The notes under the pieces were generated by a model. It saw nothing but the letters and a program-made list of their open reading frames with translations, made no database searches and was not told where the DNA came from. A stretch of 64,000 nt of DNA from Isoetes taiwanensis (Eukaryota; Streptophyta; Lycopodiopsida; Isoetales; Isoetaceae): contig JAJEKV010000036.1 in assembly GCA_021234155.1 (NCBI GenBank), forward strand, positions 11,111,426-11,175,425. The letters are read 5' to 3'. The position numbers and the translations under genes are program-made. How positions within the stretch are numbered: the stretch's first letter is position 1; every line of letters begins with the position of its first letter. Of this stretch, positions 1 through 11,041 are shown in pieces.

Positions 1-972
1 CATTAAGAACAAGTATGCCTCCCAAGATCAGATGACTTGATGGATCAGCTACAAGGAGCAAGAATCTTCTCCAAAATCGACTTAAGGTCAGATTATCATC
101 GATCGGGGATAAAGGAAGAAGATATCCATAAGACCACCTTCAGAATGCGGTATGGGCACTATGAGTTCACGCGTAATGCCTTTTGGGCTTATCGAATGCC
201 CCCAGCGGACGCTCATGAGGCTCATGAACGATATCTTCGAGGAGTTCCTAGACACCTTTGTGATTGTTTTCTTTGATGACATTTTGGTGTATAGCGAGAT
301 CCCTTGAAGAGCACGCACAACACTTGAGAAGAGTCTTTGGAGAAGTTGAAGAGGCACCGGTTATGCGCCAAGTTGTCGGTGCCCACCTTCGCGAATGCAG
401 AAGGTGGAGTATCTCGGTCATGTGATCTCAGCAGAAGGAATCTCGACGGATCCCCGCAAAGATTGAAGCCGCCATTCGATGGCGGGCCCAAGAATGTGCA
501 TGAAGTCGAAGTTTTCTCGGCCTAGCGGTACTACAGAAGTTCGTGAAGAACTTTGCTAAGATAGCGCCCCGCTAACGGACTTGACGAGAGCGGAGAAAGT
601 GAAAGATTGGGCGAGCATTGGCACAAGAAAGCCCAAGCCGGGTTTGAATTGTTGAAGGAAGCTTTAACAACCGCCTCGATCTTAACCCCACGGACCCGAG
701 AAAGACAAGCTTGTAGCGACAGGCACGCCGAGTAAAGATAGCTACAGTGCGGTGCTTATGCAAGAAGAGCGTGTGGTAGCGTATGATTCCGTGAAGATGA
801 ACGACCCGAAACGCTACCCCACCCACGATCGGAATTGCTTGCGGTTGTCGGGGCATTAAGAATTTGGAGGCACTACCTTTTGGGAAGGAAGTTCCAGTTG
901 GATCCGAACCATCGAGCCTCCAAGTATGTATTTACGCAAACCACACCTCAACCCTGAGGCGAGAGAAGGTGG
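1..972 (+). pseudogene. RT / RNase H remnant of copy A
   Basis: The stretch at 37-130 encodes the RT segment [17 protein letters not shown], followed by [25 protein letters not shown] and, in other frames, the region around the active-site-type [12 protein letters not shown] (about 262-295). Thumb, connection and RNase H are spread over several frames. At least six frameshifts or stops separate the pieces when compared with copy B. No continuous protein can be made as read. Several shifts fall at CAG/CTG sites and may be sequence errors. Confidence 0.85.
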
Positions 973-2169
973 ATGGAGTTCCTTAAAGAGTATGACTTTG
1001 ATATAGTCTACAAGCCAGGGAAGCTCAATGTGGTAGCGGATGCGCTTTCAAGGCATCCCCTGACAACTAGAGTGCATTGCAATGCAATTTCGACGCTCTC
1101 AAGCGACTTTGGTAAGAAGATTGAAGAGTCTTTGCCAACGGATGTGGATTTCAAGGAAGTATGGGCAAGCCTCTCTAGAGAGGCTAGAACAGATAAGGAG
1201 CGGGAAGCCTTTAAACATTATAAGAAGGAAGGCAACCTGTTATACCATAAGAACAAGTTGTGCGTACCTGAATCATCAGGTGTAAGGAAATTGATCCTCC
1301 ATGACACGCACAACAGCCCAATAGCTGGCCATGCGGGATTCATGAAAACATATTTCAAAGTGCGCAGCAGCTATTATTGGCCAGGAATGAAGAAGCAAGT
1401 AGCTCGCTACATCAGAGAATGCCAGTTATGTCAGCAGACGAAGGCAGAGCAGCTTCCAATTCCAGGAGCCTTAGAGCCATTAGCGGTGCCAAACGCTAAG
1501 TGGGAGGTGATTAGCATGGATTTCATCACAGGACTCCCAAGGACCGTAAGAGGGAAAGATGCTTTGATGGTAGTAGTCAACAAGTTGTCGAAAATGGCAC
1601 ATTTTGTGCCTTGCAGGACCACAGATACGGCTATGGATACGGCGAAGCTCTTCACCAAAGAGATCTTCAGGCTTCATGGCATGCCAAGGGAGATTATATC
1701 CGACAGGGATCCGAAGTTCATGAGCGCATTTTGGCAAGACCTCTTTGCGACAATCCAGACGAAGCTATCCATGAGCACGGCGTATCATCCTCAGACGGAT
1801 GGCCAAACGGAGCGGACCAACGGGATTTTAGAGGACATGCTACGAAACTATGTCTGGAATAAGCAAGGTATGTGGGAAGAATTTATTCACTTGGTGGAGT
1901 TTGCATATAATAGCACCAAGCAGGAATCATCCCAAATGTCGCCGTTTACGATCAATTACGGCTATCAGTGCCTAACTCCAGATACTTGGCACAACCCCGT
2001 GTCAAAAGTGGAAGTTTTGCAGCAGATGTTGGCTGATATGCAGCAGCTTGTGGAAGAAGTTCGAGGGTATTTGCTAGCAGCAAGAAGTCGACAGAAAAGC
2101 ATCGCCGACAAGCATCGAGCGATCGAGAGTTCAAAGTTGGAGATGATGTATGGCTCAAGATCAAGGTGA
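973..2169 (+). CDS. Integrase (end of RNase H + HHCC + DDE core), copy A
   Basis: A 398-residue open frame. Residues 1-29 are the end of RNase H ([19 protein letters not shown]). Residues about 110-160 hold the HHCC zinc finger (HDTHNSPIAGH ... CQLCQQTK). The DDE core follows: first Asp in SMDFITGLP, second Asp in IISDRDPKF, Glu in QTDGQTERTNG. It would insert the element cDNA into chromosomes. The frame is lost near 2160, before the C-terminal GPY/F-like segment. The ATG at 973 is internal to pol and not a real start; the natural product is a polyprotein. This is the best-preserved pol block of copy A. Confidence 0.9.
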   Translation: MEFLKEYDFDIVYKPGKLNVVADALSRHPLTTRVHCNAISTLSSDFGKKIEESLPTDVDFKEVWASLSREARTDKEREAFKHYKKEGNLLYHKNKLCVPESSGVRKLILHDTHNSPIAGHAGFMKTYFKVRSSYYWPGMKKQVARYIRECQLCQQTKAEQLPIPGALEPLAVPNAKWEVISMDFITGLPRTVRGKDALMVVVNKLSKMAHFVPCRTTDTAMDTAKLFTKEIFRLHGMPREIISDRDPKFMSAFWQDLFATIQTKLSMSTAYHPQTDGQTERTNGILEDMLRNYVWNKQGMWEEFIHLVEFAYNSTKQESSQMSPFTINYGYQCLTPDTWHNPVSKVEVLQQMLADMQQLVEEVRGYLLAARSRQKSIADKHRAIESSKLEMMYGSRSR

Positions 2170-2611
2170 AGCGGTGGCTTCGAATCGAATTGCAAGAAGC
2201 TTGCTCCAAGGTGGGCTGGACCTTTTCGAGAATAGTCAAGAGAGTAGGTAATCAATCCTACAAGCTAGACTTGCCAAAGACACCTAAAGATTCATAAGGT
2301 CTTCCACGTGAGTTTGTTGAAGAAGCACACTCCAAATCCGCATTTAAGTCTTGGACACTCCAACGTTGTTGGAAATGACGGAGGAACAGGTTGGAAATAG
2401 TTCGAAATTGATTCTTGATAAAGCTTTCAAGAAAACGAGGAGATCAGAATTCCTCCAGTATTTGGTCAAGTGGAAACACTTACCAGTGGAAGACGCGACG
2501 TGGGTACTTAAGAAAGATCTAGTAAAGCAGTACCCGCAGTTTATGGAGCAATGGGACGGCAAGGTCATCTCCGAAGAAATCGGCTCAAGCATGTCGATTT
2601 GTGTAGATTAA
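2170..2611 (+). pseudogene. Integrase C-terminus and chromodomain, copy A
   Basis: At 2190-2330 a broken GPY/F-type segment is seen (RIVKRVGNQSYKLDLP, then a shift). The open frame 2351-2611 carries a chromodomain: FLQYLVKWKHLPVEDATWVLKKDLVKQYPQFMEQW matches the beta-sheet plus C-terminal helix of chromoviral chromodomains. The Trp of the aromatic cage is present (VKW), but the third cage position is Leu (KHL), as in group II chromodomains, so methyl-lysine binding is uncertain. In chromoviruses this module steers integration towards marked chromatin. Confidence 0.88.
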
Positions 2612-3478
2612 TTCTATGTATAGTTAAGATTAATCTACGCATGCAACCTATGCTAGGTATGGGTCGCATGCGTTGTGACCGATGATGAGACCACTACGGT
2701 GATCTCTAGGGCGTGGTGTAATGTAGGCATGATCGCGTTTCCGCTTGGGCGAGTGGAAGGTAGATTAGAAAGTCTACTTCTGTCCCACAGAAATAGACGA
2801 CCTCGAGAGAAAGGAGGTCATGAAGGAATGCACTGATAGGAAAAGCACCTCTAGCCCCATATATGCTTTGATAGGAGGAATCAGGCCTTCACGCCCCATA
2901 TACGGGAAGGACCTATCCTCCACGCTGGGCAACTAGGGTGTAGGCATGAGCGGCATATAGGCATATAGGCGCTGTCTCCACGGCCATAATGGAAGATTCA
3001 CCCTCTTCCTACGCCGGGAGATTAGCCATGCATCCATGTAGATAGGTGGGGTGGTCACCATATAACCAAAATTTTATTAATAATTAAATGGTACTAACGT
3101 AGTGTCGACTGCGGCAGCCAATAGAGAGCTCCTCGAGGGCAAGGAGGTCGAAGTTCACGAAGACTTGCAACACAAATTTTGTTGGAATGTGTTGCAAGGA
3201 ATGAAGAGTACCTCGGACGTTAATTTTAATTTTGATAAACTTAATTGTCATGTTAAGTGAATTATTGAGTAACCTGTTTTAATGATGTATGAATTGATAA
3301 GTTATTTCATAATATAATGGCGTGATAATGTCCTAAAAATATTACCTTAAGGTAATCTTAATAAATGTGTAAGTATTATAGTAGTTATCTTATGTATCAG
3401 GTTGATTGCAGGTTAGGATGATCCCAAGGTGTGGAGACCCACGATGCTGCGGACAGCATCATTTCAAGGTGGGGAGAA
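2612..3478 (+). other. 3' noncoding region and polypurine tract, copy A
   Basis: No ORF. The roughly 850 bases are well conserved against 40254-41122 of copy B, including GCCCCATATA motifs near 2855 and 2900 and an AT-rich end. The purine-rich AAGGTGGGGAGAA just before 3479 is the expected plus-strand primer for the LTR. Conservation without coding suggests a role in RNA packaging or reverse transcription, but none is shown. Confidence 0.75.
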
Positions 3479-5225
3479 TGTGACGTTCGGGGACGATATC
3501 ACGGTCCCGGGACGTATCTTGCATCTTGCCTGCGTCCGCATTACCGCCACCCTCGACCCGGCGTGTGCGTAACGTGTAGCTAGGTTAGTAGCCCTAGGGG
3601 GCAACGTGCAAGGAGTGTGCATTTATTAATGTGCACATTCATTAATGTGCACATTCACTTAGGTGCACATTTTCCCATATGGCCACTTGATGCCAAGTGG
3701 GCCACACCCATAGGTGCAATTAATGTGCACATGTTCCAATGTGCACATTCATTAATGTGCACACATTTCCATGTGAGCACATTTGGGTGCACACATTTCC
3801 ATGTGGGCACATTTGGCCACCTAGCCCTTAAAAGGCAAGTGGGCCCATTTCCAATTATCTCACATGCCAAAAGGGGATAATTGGAAACCCTAGCCAACCC
3901 CCTTGTCTATTTAGGGTGAGAAACCCTAACTTGCCCAATTTCGTTTCTAGGGTTTTAGAACTCTGTTTTGTCACCTCAACCAAAAAAACCGCCTCCCGAA
4001 CTTCTGCTGCGAGAGAATTGCAACCTTAGTTTCCCTTGATTCAAGCGTTTCGGCAGGATGGTCGAGCTCAGGTCAGGAGGAGCCACTCAAGGATCAGGTA
4101 TTGGGCCAATTAGATAGTCTAAACCCTATTTCAGTCATAGAATCAGTAGGTTTAGCCTATTAAATTGCCCATAGCAGCTTTCTAGATCTCTAGATACCAG
4201 CCTCTAACTAAAGAACCTAACTCTATGATGTAGATTAGATATAGTTCTTTAGTTCTTCTGTGATGTATATGGATGATGTATCTCTATGAACTCCTTGTAT
4301 TGGAAAGGGGGGTAGAGACCTAAAGCTTGGTAGTAGATGCTCCTAGAGTAGCCTCTCTAGCACACTATAGATTCGGCCTGTGTACAAGAGCCACACCTGG
4401 TTGTGGGTGAAGGGGCCAGACTGGCTAAGAAGGAGGTTCATGTCCTGACTCTTGAACGATCCCTCTGGTGTGTAAAGCCTACCAGGGGTCATTGTGACTA
4501 GGTCTGATGGCTTGCCACTGCGTGTGGGCAAGGCATGGGCTCGACACCCGTGAAGTGGTGTTCACTTTCCAGTGGGTTCAGTCGAATAAGGGCAGTGGCC
4601 CTCTAGTCACCTTGAGTCAGCATGTAGATCTCTGGAGGGAGTGATCCCTACCTGCCCCATCGGAACTGGGAGATCTCTGGAGGGAGTGATCCCTACCTGC
4701 CCCATCGGAACTGGGAGGATGAACCCAGGAATAGCCCTTTTGGCTATGCATCCGTGGGCTACTCTGATCAGTCCCAACACTTTTCAGCCTACTCTGCAAA
4801 GTGTGCACAGGAGGGGCGGATGGAGTGGACAACCCTATGCCATGTTCATATGCCAGCCAAATCTATTGCCATGAATTCTGTCTGCAATGAACTCTGGAGA
4901 CCCAAGCCGTCAGTCATCCCCTTGAGTCTGAGCCTTGGGTAGGACTCCCCGTATGTATTGTGCTCACCTTGTTTATGCAGATGTGATGGACCACCCTTCG
5001 AGGTGGATATGTGCTTATGTTATGTTCTGACATGTATGTTTACGCTTCCGCAGCTAGGTAGGCCCTGAGGGAGACGGGGTAAAATGACCCCTTCACTCTT
5101 CCCACTGGAACCCGTCATGGTTGCAGTGTCATGTGGAGGGCCCTGTATCGGCACGGAGCTGGTATGGGGGATGAACTCCTGTTTGTATACGGTGAGGGCA
5201 CCGTATACGAGTAGGGGACGTCACA
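3479..5225 (+). repeat. 3' LTR of copy A
   Basis: The boundary follows the polypurine tract. The LTR starts TGTGACGT and ends ACGTCACA, a perfect 8-bp inverted repeat and the standard TG...CA. Its 1747 bp match both LTRs of copy B. U3 (3614-3830) is packed with TGTGCACA palindromes, often followed by TT. The TATA-like site here reads GTCTATTTAGGG, weaker than GTCTATATAGGG in copy B. Near the end a GTATACGG...CCGTATAC hairpin (5186-5209) is conserved in all three LTRs. Confidence 0.93.
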
Positions 5226-5870
5226 CTATGTGAAACACTGTGATCCTTGTCAGAGAATGGGTAGATCTACAAGAAGAGAATCTATGCCTTTAAACCATAT
5301 AGTCCCTATATTACCTTTTGAGAAGTGGGTATTGATTTTGTAGGGCCAATTAACCCCCCTTCATGGCCAATGGCAAACTCGTTGCGAGTATATCTTAGTA
5401 TGCACTAATTATGTTACTAAATGGCCTGAAGCCAAAGCATTAAGAAATGATAATGCAGTAAGTGTGGCAACTGTTTTACATGAGAATGTTATCATTAAAT
5501 TTGGGTGTCCTCTCGGTAAGTGATAGGGGTTCACACTTTGTAAACGATATAGTTGTTGTCTTGACTGAGCGTTATGCTATAACTCATAGGAAGAGCACAT
5601 CGTATAATGGCCAAGTAGAAAGGACTAACAAAATCTTGTGCAACATAATAACCAAAATTTGCAATGCTAACCACTGACTGAGATAAGAGGTTATTGGATG
5701 CTTTATGGGCTTATAGAATAGCACATAAGGACACCAAGAAAGCTACTCCTTTCATGTTGGTATATGATCAAGAAGCAATTTTACCCATTGAGTTGGAGAT
5801 TTCACCATTACGAGAGAGAAGCTTGATGAGGATGGTAGCCTTCAGGCACGTCTACAAGAACTAAAAAAGT
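5226..5870 (+). pseudogene. Integrase remnant of a second Ty3/gypsy lineage
   Basis: The reading starts HYVKHCDPCQRMGR, the CC part of the integrase zinc finger, and continues ILPFEKWV and VGPINPP in shifting frames. The open frame 5462-5677 contains SDRGSHFVND and YNGQVERTNKIL, the second Asp and the Glu of the DDE core. Sequence differs clearly from the chromovirus integrase. It is broken by several frameshifts and stops. It is the target into which copy A inserted. Confidence 0.82.
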
Positions 5871-6194
5871 TAGATGAAGTGTACCTTCACGTATACATGG
5901 CAAACGAAGCAGTTTAAGTCTCCATGGGGTAAGTATGACCCGAAATATTGTTGGACAGTAGGTCATGACTTGGTCTTGAACATTATGGGATGGTGTGTTC
6001 TATGGTTTTTGATGCTCAAGGACGAGTATACTTCTAGTGGGAGAGATTGTAACGAACCCATGGAAGACCGCTCGAGTGGATCTTGGTGTCGCTTTCCCGA
6101 GACACCGATATAAATGGGTAGAAGCGACTACTCATAAAACGTCTAGACGATTTGCCCAGTTGGCTAAGGGCGTGTTGGTTAGGAACAATTGACA
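5871..6194 (+). other. Ty3 3' region with possible LTR start
   Basis: Decayed integrase C-terminus to about 5960, then a purine-rich AGTGGGAGAGAT followed at 6047 by TGTAACGAACCC, which looks like a polypurine tract and LTR start of the 5226 element. The LTR end cannot be found because copia sequence begins near 6195. No intact gene. Confidence 0.45.
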
Positions 6195-7520
6195 GTGAGC
6201 AAATTCAAAGCGAGATTGGTGGCCAAATGATATTGACGAGTTGCTAGGATTGATTATAATCAGACATTTGCTCATGTTGCCAAGCTGTCCTCTATTTGAG
6301 CAGTCCTTGCTCTAGCTGCAGAACAGGATTTCAACCTCCAACAGATGGACGTCAAAACTGCATTTTAGACAAAGAGGCCTGCATGAGACAAGCTACGGGG
6401 TTCATTCATCTAGAAATAGGGATTAATGTTGATAAGCCGAAGGCAATATATGGACTCAAACAGTCCTCCAGACAATGGTACGATTCATGACTTCTTCACC
6501 AAATTGGGATTCACAAAAAGCCAAGCAGATTGGAACAACTACTCCAAATGGTACGAAAATTCCATTGTCATCATTATCCTTAATGTAGATGATCTCATTC
6601 TTGGCAGTAACAACAATCAAACACTCATGAAAATATACCAAGGCAACCCTTACCAACACATTCCACATGGCGGACCTTGACAAACTGCATTATTTTCTTG
6701 GAATCTAAATGTGCATTGATGCCCAACTACATACCGTCACCATCCACCAAAGCAAGCCCATCCAAAATCTTCTCCTAGTCTGTGACATGCACAATAGCAA
6801 AGGCGTTTTAACCCCTGTTGTAAACATCATACCACCATCTTCAAAATGACATGATCCATCTGAACTTGGTGGAATTTCCTTCAAAAGCACCATGGGCTCA
6901 CTCATGCATTACATGGTGTGTATACGCCTAGACATATCCCAAGCTATCATTACTCGTAGTCAACACCTTGAAATGCCCACTAATGCTCATTGGCTGACAC
7001 TCGAACTGCTTCTGAGATATGTGCATGCTACCACAGATTGCCAACTTCCAAAGTCATTTCACAGGGCTATGCTGATGCTGACTATGCAGAAGACACCCTC
7101 GATAGAAGATCTCAAAAAGGGTAGCTTTCTCTGGCAAGGAGGAGTAATACCATGGTGCAGCCGAAAGCGAAAGGCCACAACTGCATCACTTGCGAATTAG
7201 AATATATGGTATTGTGCAGTGCTTCCAAAGAATGCATCTGGCTTAGAAGACTCTTGAATCAGAACAACGCCGCCACCATATTCAATGATAACGGTGCTGC
7301 AGTATCCCTCGATAAAAATCCTACAAATTTCTCCAGGGCAAAACATATAGAATAGAATAGGGTTTTATCGTCCACAGAGACCAATTCACTCGTGAAAAGG
7401 TAATGAAAGGGGAGATTCGAGTGCTGACAAACCGAATGGCTATAGATGTCTTCACAAAACCTTTGGGCAAGAAAAGGTTTCATGAGTGCATCACAGAATT
7501 AGGCATGGTGGAAGTTTGGA
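6195..7520 (+). pseudogene. Ty1/copia RT-RNase H remnant
   Basis: In several frames the copia RT order is visible: KFKARLVAK, FAHVAKLSSI, QQMDVKTAF, KAIYGLKQSSRQWYDS, then NVDDLILGS (the active-site V-D-D), DKLHYFLGI, and RNase H with LEYMVLCSASKECIWLRRLL (about 7198-7255), AKHIE, and EIRVLTNRMAIDVFTKPL (about 7412-7465). Multiple frameshifts and stops make it inactive. A 37-base LINE tail interrupts RNase H at 7350-7386. Confidence 0.9.
7350..7386 (-). mobile_element. Micro-insertion: LINE 3' tail only
   Basis: Read on the minus strand this is AATTGGTCTCTGTGGACG followed by ATAAAACCCTATTCTATTC. It matches the LINE 3' end at 23289-23325 at nearly every base. It sits between the copia motifs AKHIE and FTREKV, replacing the expected few residues. 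It is best read as an extremely 5'-truncated LINE insertion. Confidence 0.65.
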
Positions 7521-7681
7521 CATGCCCACACTTGAGCAAGAGTTTCAATTTCTGTCCACTTTCAGTCATTGCATTCAGTTCAGCTTCAGAATTAGGCATG
7601 GTGGAAGTTGGACCATGCTCATACCTGAGGAAGATTTTCAATCAGAGGCCAATTTCAGTTATCGCGCATTCAGTTAATTTG
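7494..7681 (+). repeat. Tandem duplication of the copia pol end
   Basis: Two diverged copies of about 92 bp: GAATTAGGCATGGTGGAAGT begins at 7497 and again at 7589. Both encode ELGMVEV, the usual end of copia pol, and both continue into similar TTTCAAT...TTTCAGT sequence. Confidence 0.75.
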
Positions 7682-7765
7682 TAATGATTTCAATTCTTCA
7701 TGGCTGATCTGGAATTATGAGAATGTGTGATAAGACACGGTCCCTTGTAATGACTACATTTTGAC

Positions 7766-7860
7766 TGGGAGTGGGAGTGTTAACATTGTAGCTGCTCTTG
7801 TCGAACAACATGTTAGGTCAAAATGTTTTATGTTAATATATATATAGATCCCAGCATAAC
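7766..7860 (+). mobile_element. Copia polypurine tract and 3' LTR start
   Basis: CTGGGAGTGGGAG is followed by TGTTAACATTGTAGC at 7778, the standard polypurine tract and LTR start for plant copia elements. A TATATATATAG motif lies near 7837. The end of the LTR was not identified; 7861-8511 contains no ORF I can support and leads into the 3' side of the minus-strand PMT gene. Confidence 0.6.
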
Positions 7861-8511
7861 AAGGGATGAAGGAAAACGTGAGCGAATAGATTTAAATCAA
7901 ACAGAAAATGAATTATTCTTTATACCGCTGGCTGAGCTCATTGTACACAGAATTGCTAGCTGCAATTTAAGAATAAGGATGCATTGAGGAATCCTGCAAA
8001 CACGACCTGGGTGTATGGATTTATATCAAAGAGAATACATGTATGAAGCAAATAGTGGAAACTCAGCAAATAGACACCAATGGGCTCTTTTTTAACTTCT
8101 GGAAAACTGAAACACCTGAAACCTGCATTTGGCTTTTCTGCTATTCCATCCCATGGTACTTGAGGCAGCCATGCCTCTTCTAGTCATAATACTCTATTAC
8201 ATGTCAATCTAAATCTTATAAAGCAGTCATGGCTTATCACAGTAGTCCTTTCCTTCATTAAGATGGGCACTTCTCCCATAAAGATAAGCTGTTACATGAA
8301 TATCTGCACATCGCTACATTTCTGGAAGATGTGTTTCACATGACTCCAGCAAAGCTTTCAAAATGCAAAGATTATCTATATCTTCTGAATGGTTGATTGT
8401 GAATTTCCTGCCACTTTTCTGGTAGTCCAAAATTCTGTTATGATTTTCAAAGTTGAGCAGCTGATATGCCCAAAAAAAGGAATCATTTCTAACTCTTAAT
8501 CGGCTGTAAGC

Positions 8512-11041
8512 TCATACATCACTTTCAGGCTCTGATGCTACCCAGAATTTCTTTTCACAAATCAATAAACCTTCAGTGTCATCAGAACCAGTTTCATGTT
8601 GATCACATTTCCAACGCATAGCCTTGCCAATTATCTGTGCTTTATCCAGATACTCCTGAGCATCAGATATGATGGCATATCCACTAGGCCGCAATATGCG
8701 ATCCATCTCCAACATCACAAACTTCATCTCACATCTACAAAGTAGATAATTAAAACTCAGAATCAGCATAATCTGATGTCCTTAAAATGGTGATTAATAG
8801 AGATTCTAAACCCACCTGTGACTTTCAGCTGTAAAAAGTCCTTGAACATGCAACAAGTCATATGTCCTAGGATATGTGGAAAATGCCTCGCACCTGCATT
8901 GGAAGCAAAAGAAACACATCATTGCTGATAGAAAAGGCTTTACATCTTCAAGATGCAATGCAATTACTTACCAGTCTGTGACAGTACCAATCAAGCCTCG
9001 GTCATATACTATTCCAAGAGAGTTAACTCCGTATGAAGACACCACGTTCATGACCCACACAGGATCATTAATTAGGGCTGCTGCAAAACCTCCATACCTC
9101 GTGTTCATGTCCATAATATTCCTAATTTTGTTGGTTCCAAGTTGGGGGAGAATTTCTTTGTACTGGCTTACGCGCTTTAACCAGAAAGCTGAATCCATCT
9201 TGAAAGAAGCACCACTTACACCAGAAATAGACCGCAGCCTCTCTGACATGGCAGTCAATCGTTTTGGCCACCGTGGTATTTGTCCAACACCTATGTTTTG
9301 ACTACCAGGAGTAACTATGCATGACCTCGTTGGAATATACCTATTGTAAAAACAAATATAATAGGCATTGAAAATAAAAAGAGTACTACATAAAACAAAA
9401 GAAAGAGAACTTATTTCTTACCATGCACCATCTGGTTCAAGACTGTCATCACATAGTGGGGGACTTGTAGTTGTCCTTTTCTTGTAGCACTCATTACTTA
9501 CAGATTTTTGCCACACAGCAATATCTCCTTCCATTGCATAGAGCTTGTAGCACATTCCAGTAAGCAGTTCTTGCAGAGCTTCCATATCAGCCTCTTGTTT
9601 TTCTCTTGTAGTATCCCACCCTTTCCACCGCAATTTGTAATTGATTGGTGGCCCAGAAAGCACCCAAAATCCACCAGGTCTAATGACACGGTCTAACTCA
9701 AGCATATATGCTCCACCTGCATAGGATGTTGAGAAATAAGCTAGCAACAAATGCCACAACTACAGGTCAAAATACTGAATGCTTCAAACTATGTCACCCC
9801 AATCATATAACCATAAACTGTAGTTGTTAGCAACTATAATTTTGTTAGCAACTGTATAGACCAGAGCCTTTGTTTCTTCAAATCCAGATGACTCACCATA
9901 TATTGTCCAAGGAATCAAACAACGTGAACAATGTGCCATGTCAAATGCACCAGCAGGGAAAGGCAAACGCTGTGTGGCAATTATTCCCAGTATAGCAGGG
10001 ATTCCACGCTCAAGTGCAAATTGTACCTGAGCTTCATGGTTGTCCCTTGGAGCCAGTGACATTGTCAAAATGTTGCGATCAAGCAAATACCCACCCCAAC
10101 TGGCTACCTTTCAAGACAGAATTTTAGCAGGAAAGATGTCACAACATAAGAAGGAACCACATGCATATGATAAGATTTACGTATCAAGCGAAAAATTACC
10201 CCGCATCCAGTGTCAAATGCAGTGCGTATCCTTCCATCTTTCATTTCTGGAATAAGCTCCTCCATCTGGTCCAAGTATTCCCCTACACCATTAGGAAACA
10301 TTGTCCCACCACCAGGAAAAATGAATTTCTCCCCGCTCTTATGCAGCCAGTGCTGGTTGCTCTTTTCTGAGTTGATCCACTCAAAAGGCACGTTTCTGTA
10401 GACATAAAGGGTTAGTTAGACTCATATACAACGAACAGCAATGAGGCAGGGAATAGGTAAGTGCTAACACCTGTACCAACATTCGTTTCTGCTAGCAGGC
10501 CACTTAATTGGTACCTTGTAACCTTCTGGAGGTGGAATCAGACATTGGAGCCTCTCAGATCTTGAAGGGCAGTGCCGCTCTCTAAAGGCCAGTCGATCTC
10601 TATCATACCTCCACCATCTCTGTACAAATATTTATCTATTAACAGGGTCACAATGACTCTCTGTACAAATTTACCTATTTTCAGTGTCACAAAGACAAAA
10701 CCTAAAGCAGATAAATCATCCCTCAACATGGAAAATAACAATAGAACGTGAATCACCTCTGGGTCGGTGCAGGGGGTTAGATCTTGGGTGCTTCTGTTGC
10801 ACACTGGAAAATCTGGTTGCTTAAAACTGGTGGTAATACAGTTACACGATTGCGCAGTTTGATCCACTAACTCTGTCCTTATCACGGGCTCATTCTCACC
10901 GTCTTGGTTTACTTCAACAATCGTTGCTTTCTGTGAACAAAACGAACCCCCGAAGTAAAAGGATAGTGCGCAGAGGGTTATAACCATCAATGCAAGTGGA
11001 AGACTCCTCTGCCTCTTTTCCGGTTTTGCCATCGAGGCCAT
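8512..11041 (-). CDS. Putative PMT-family methyltransferase, 8 exons
   Basis: Exons on the minus strand: 11041-10757, 10619-10471, 10395-10200, 10107-9897, 9716-9422, 9340-8972, 8893-8816, 8734-8512. All junctions are GT-AG, codons join correctly and the total of 1806 nt gives 601 residues, the usual family size. The product is a type II Golgi membrane protein: a short cytosolic basic N-terminus (MAKPEKRQR), one membrane segment ([17 protein letters not shown]), then two methyltransferase halves. Motifs include [23 protein letters not shown] (SAM-binding motif I), [52 protein letters not shown] and [12 protein letters not shown]. Family members act in pectin (homogalacturonan) methylation; the exact substrate cannot be read from sequence. 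It resembles the general PMT group rather than a specific named gene. No defect seen. Confidence 0.93.

Larger units (their letters stand above)
1..5225 (+). mobile_element. Ty3/gypsy chromovirus, copy A (3' part)
   Basis: The window opens inside reverse transcriptase and runs through RNase H, integrase, chromodomain, a noncoding 3' region, polypurine tract and 3' LTR. The pol and LTR sequences closely match copy B at 29369-42764, so both belong to one family. The 5' LTR, gag and any histone-like cassette of this copy lie before base 1. The element ends at 5225 directly against the integrase of an unrelated Ty3 remnant, so it inserted into older TE sequence. Family assignment is from the domain order RT-RH-INT-chromodomain. 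Confidence 0.95.
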
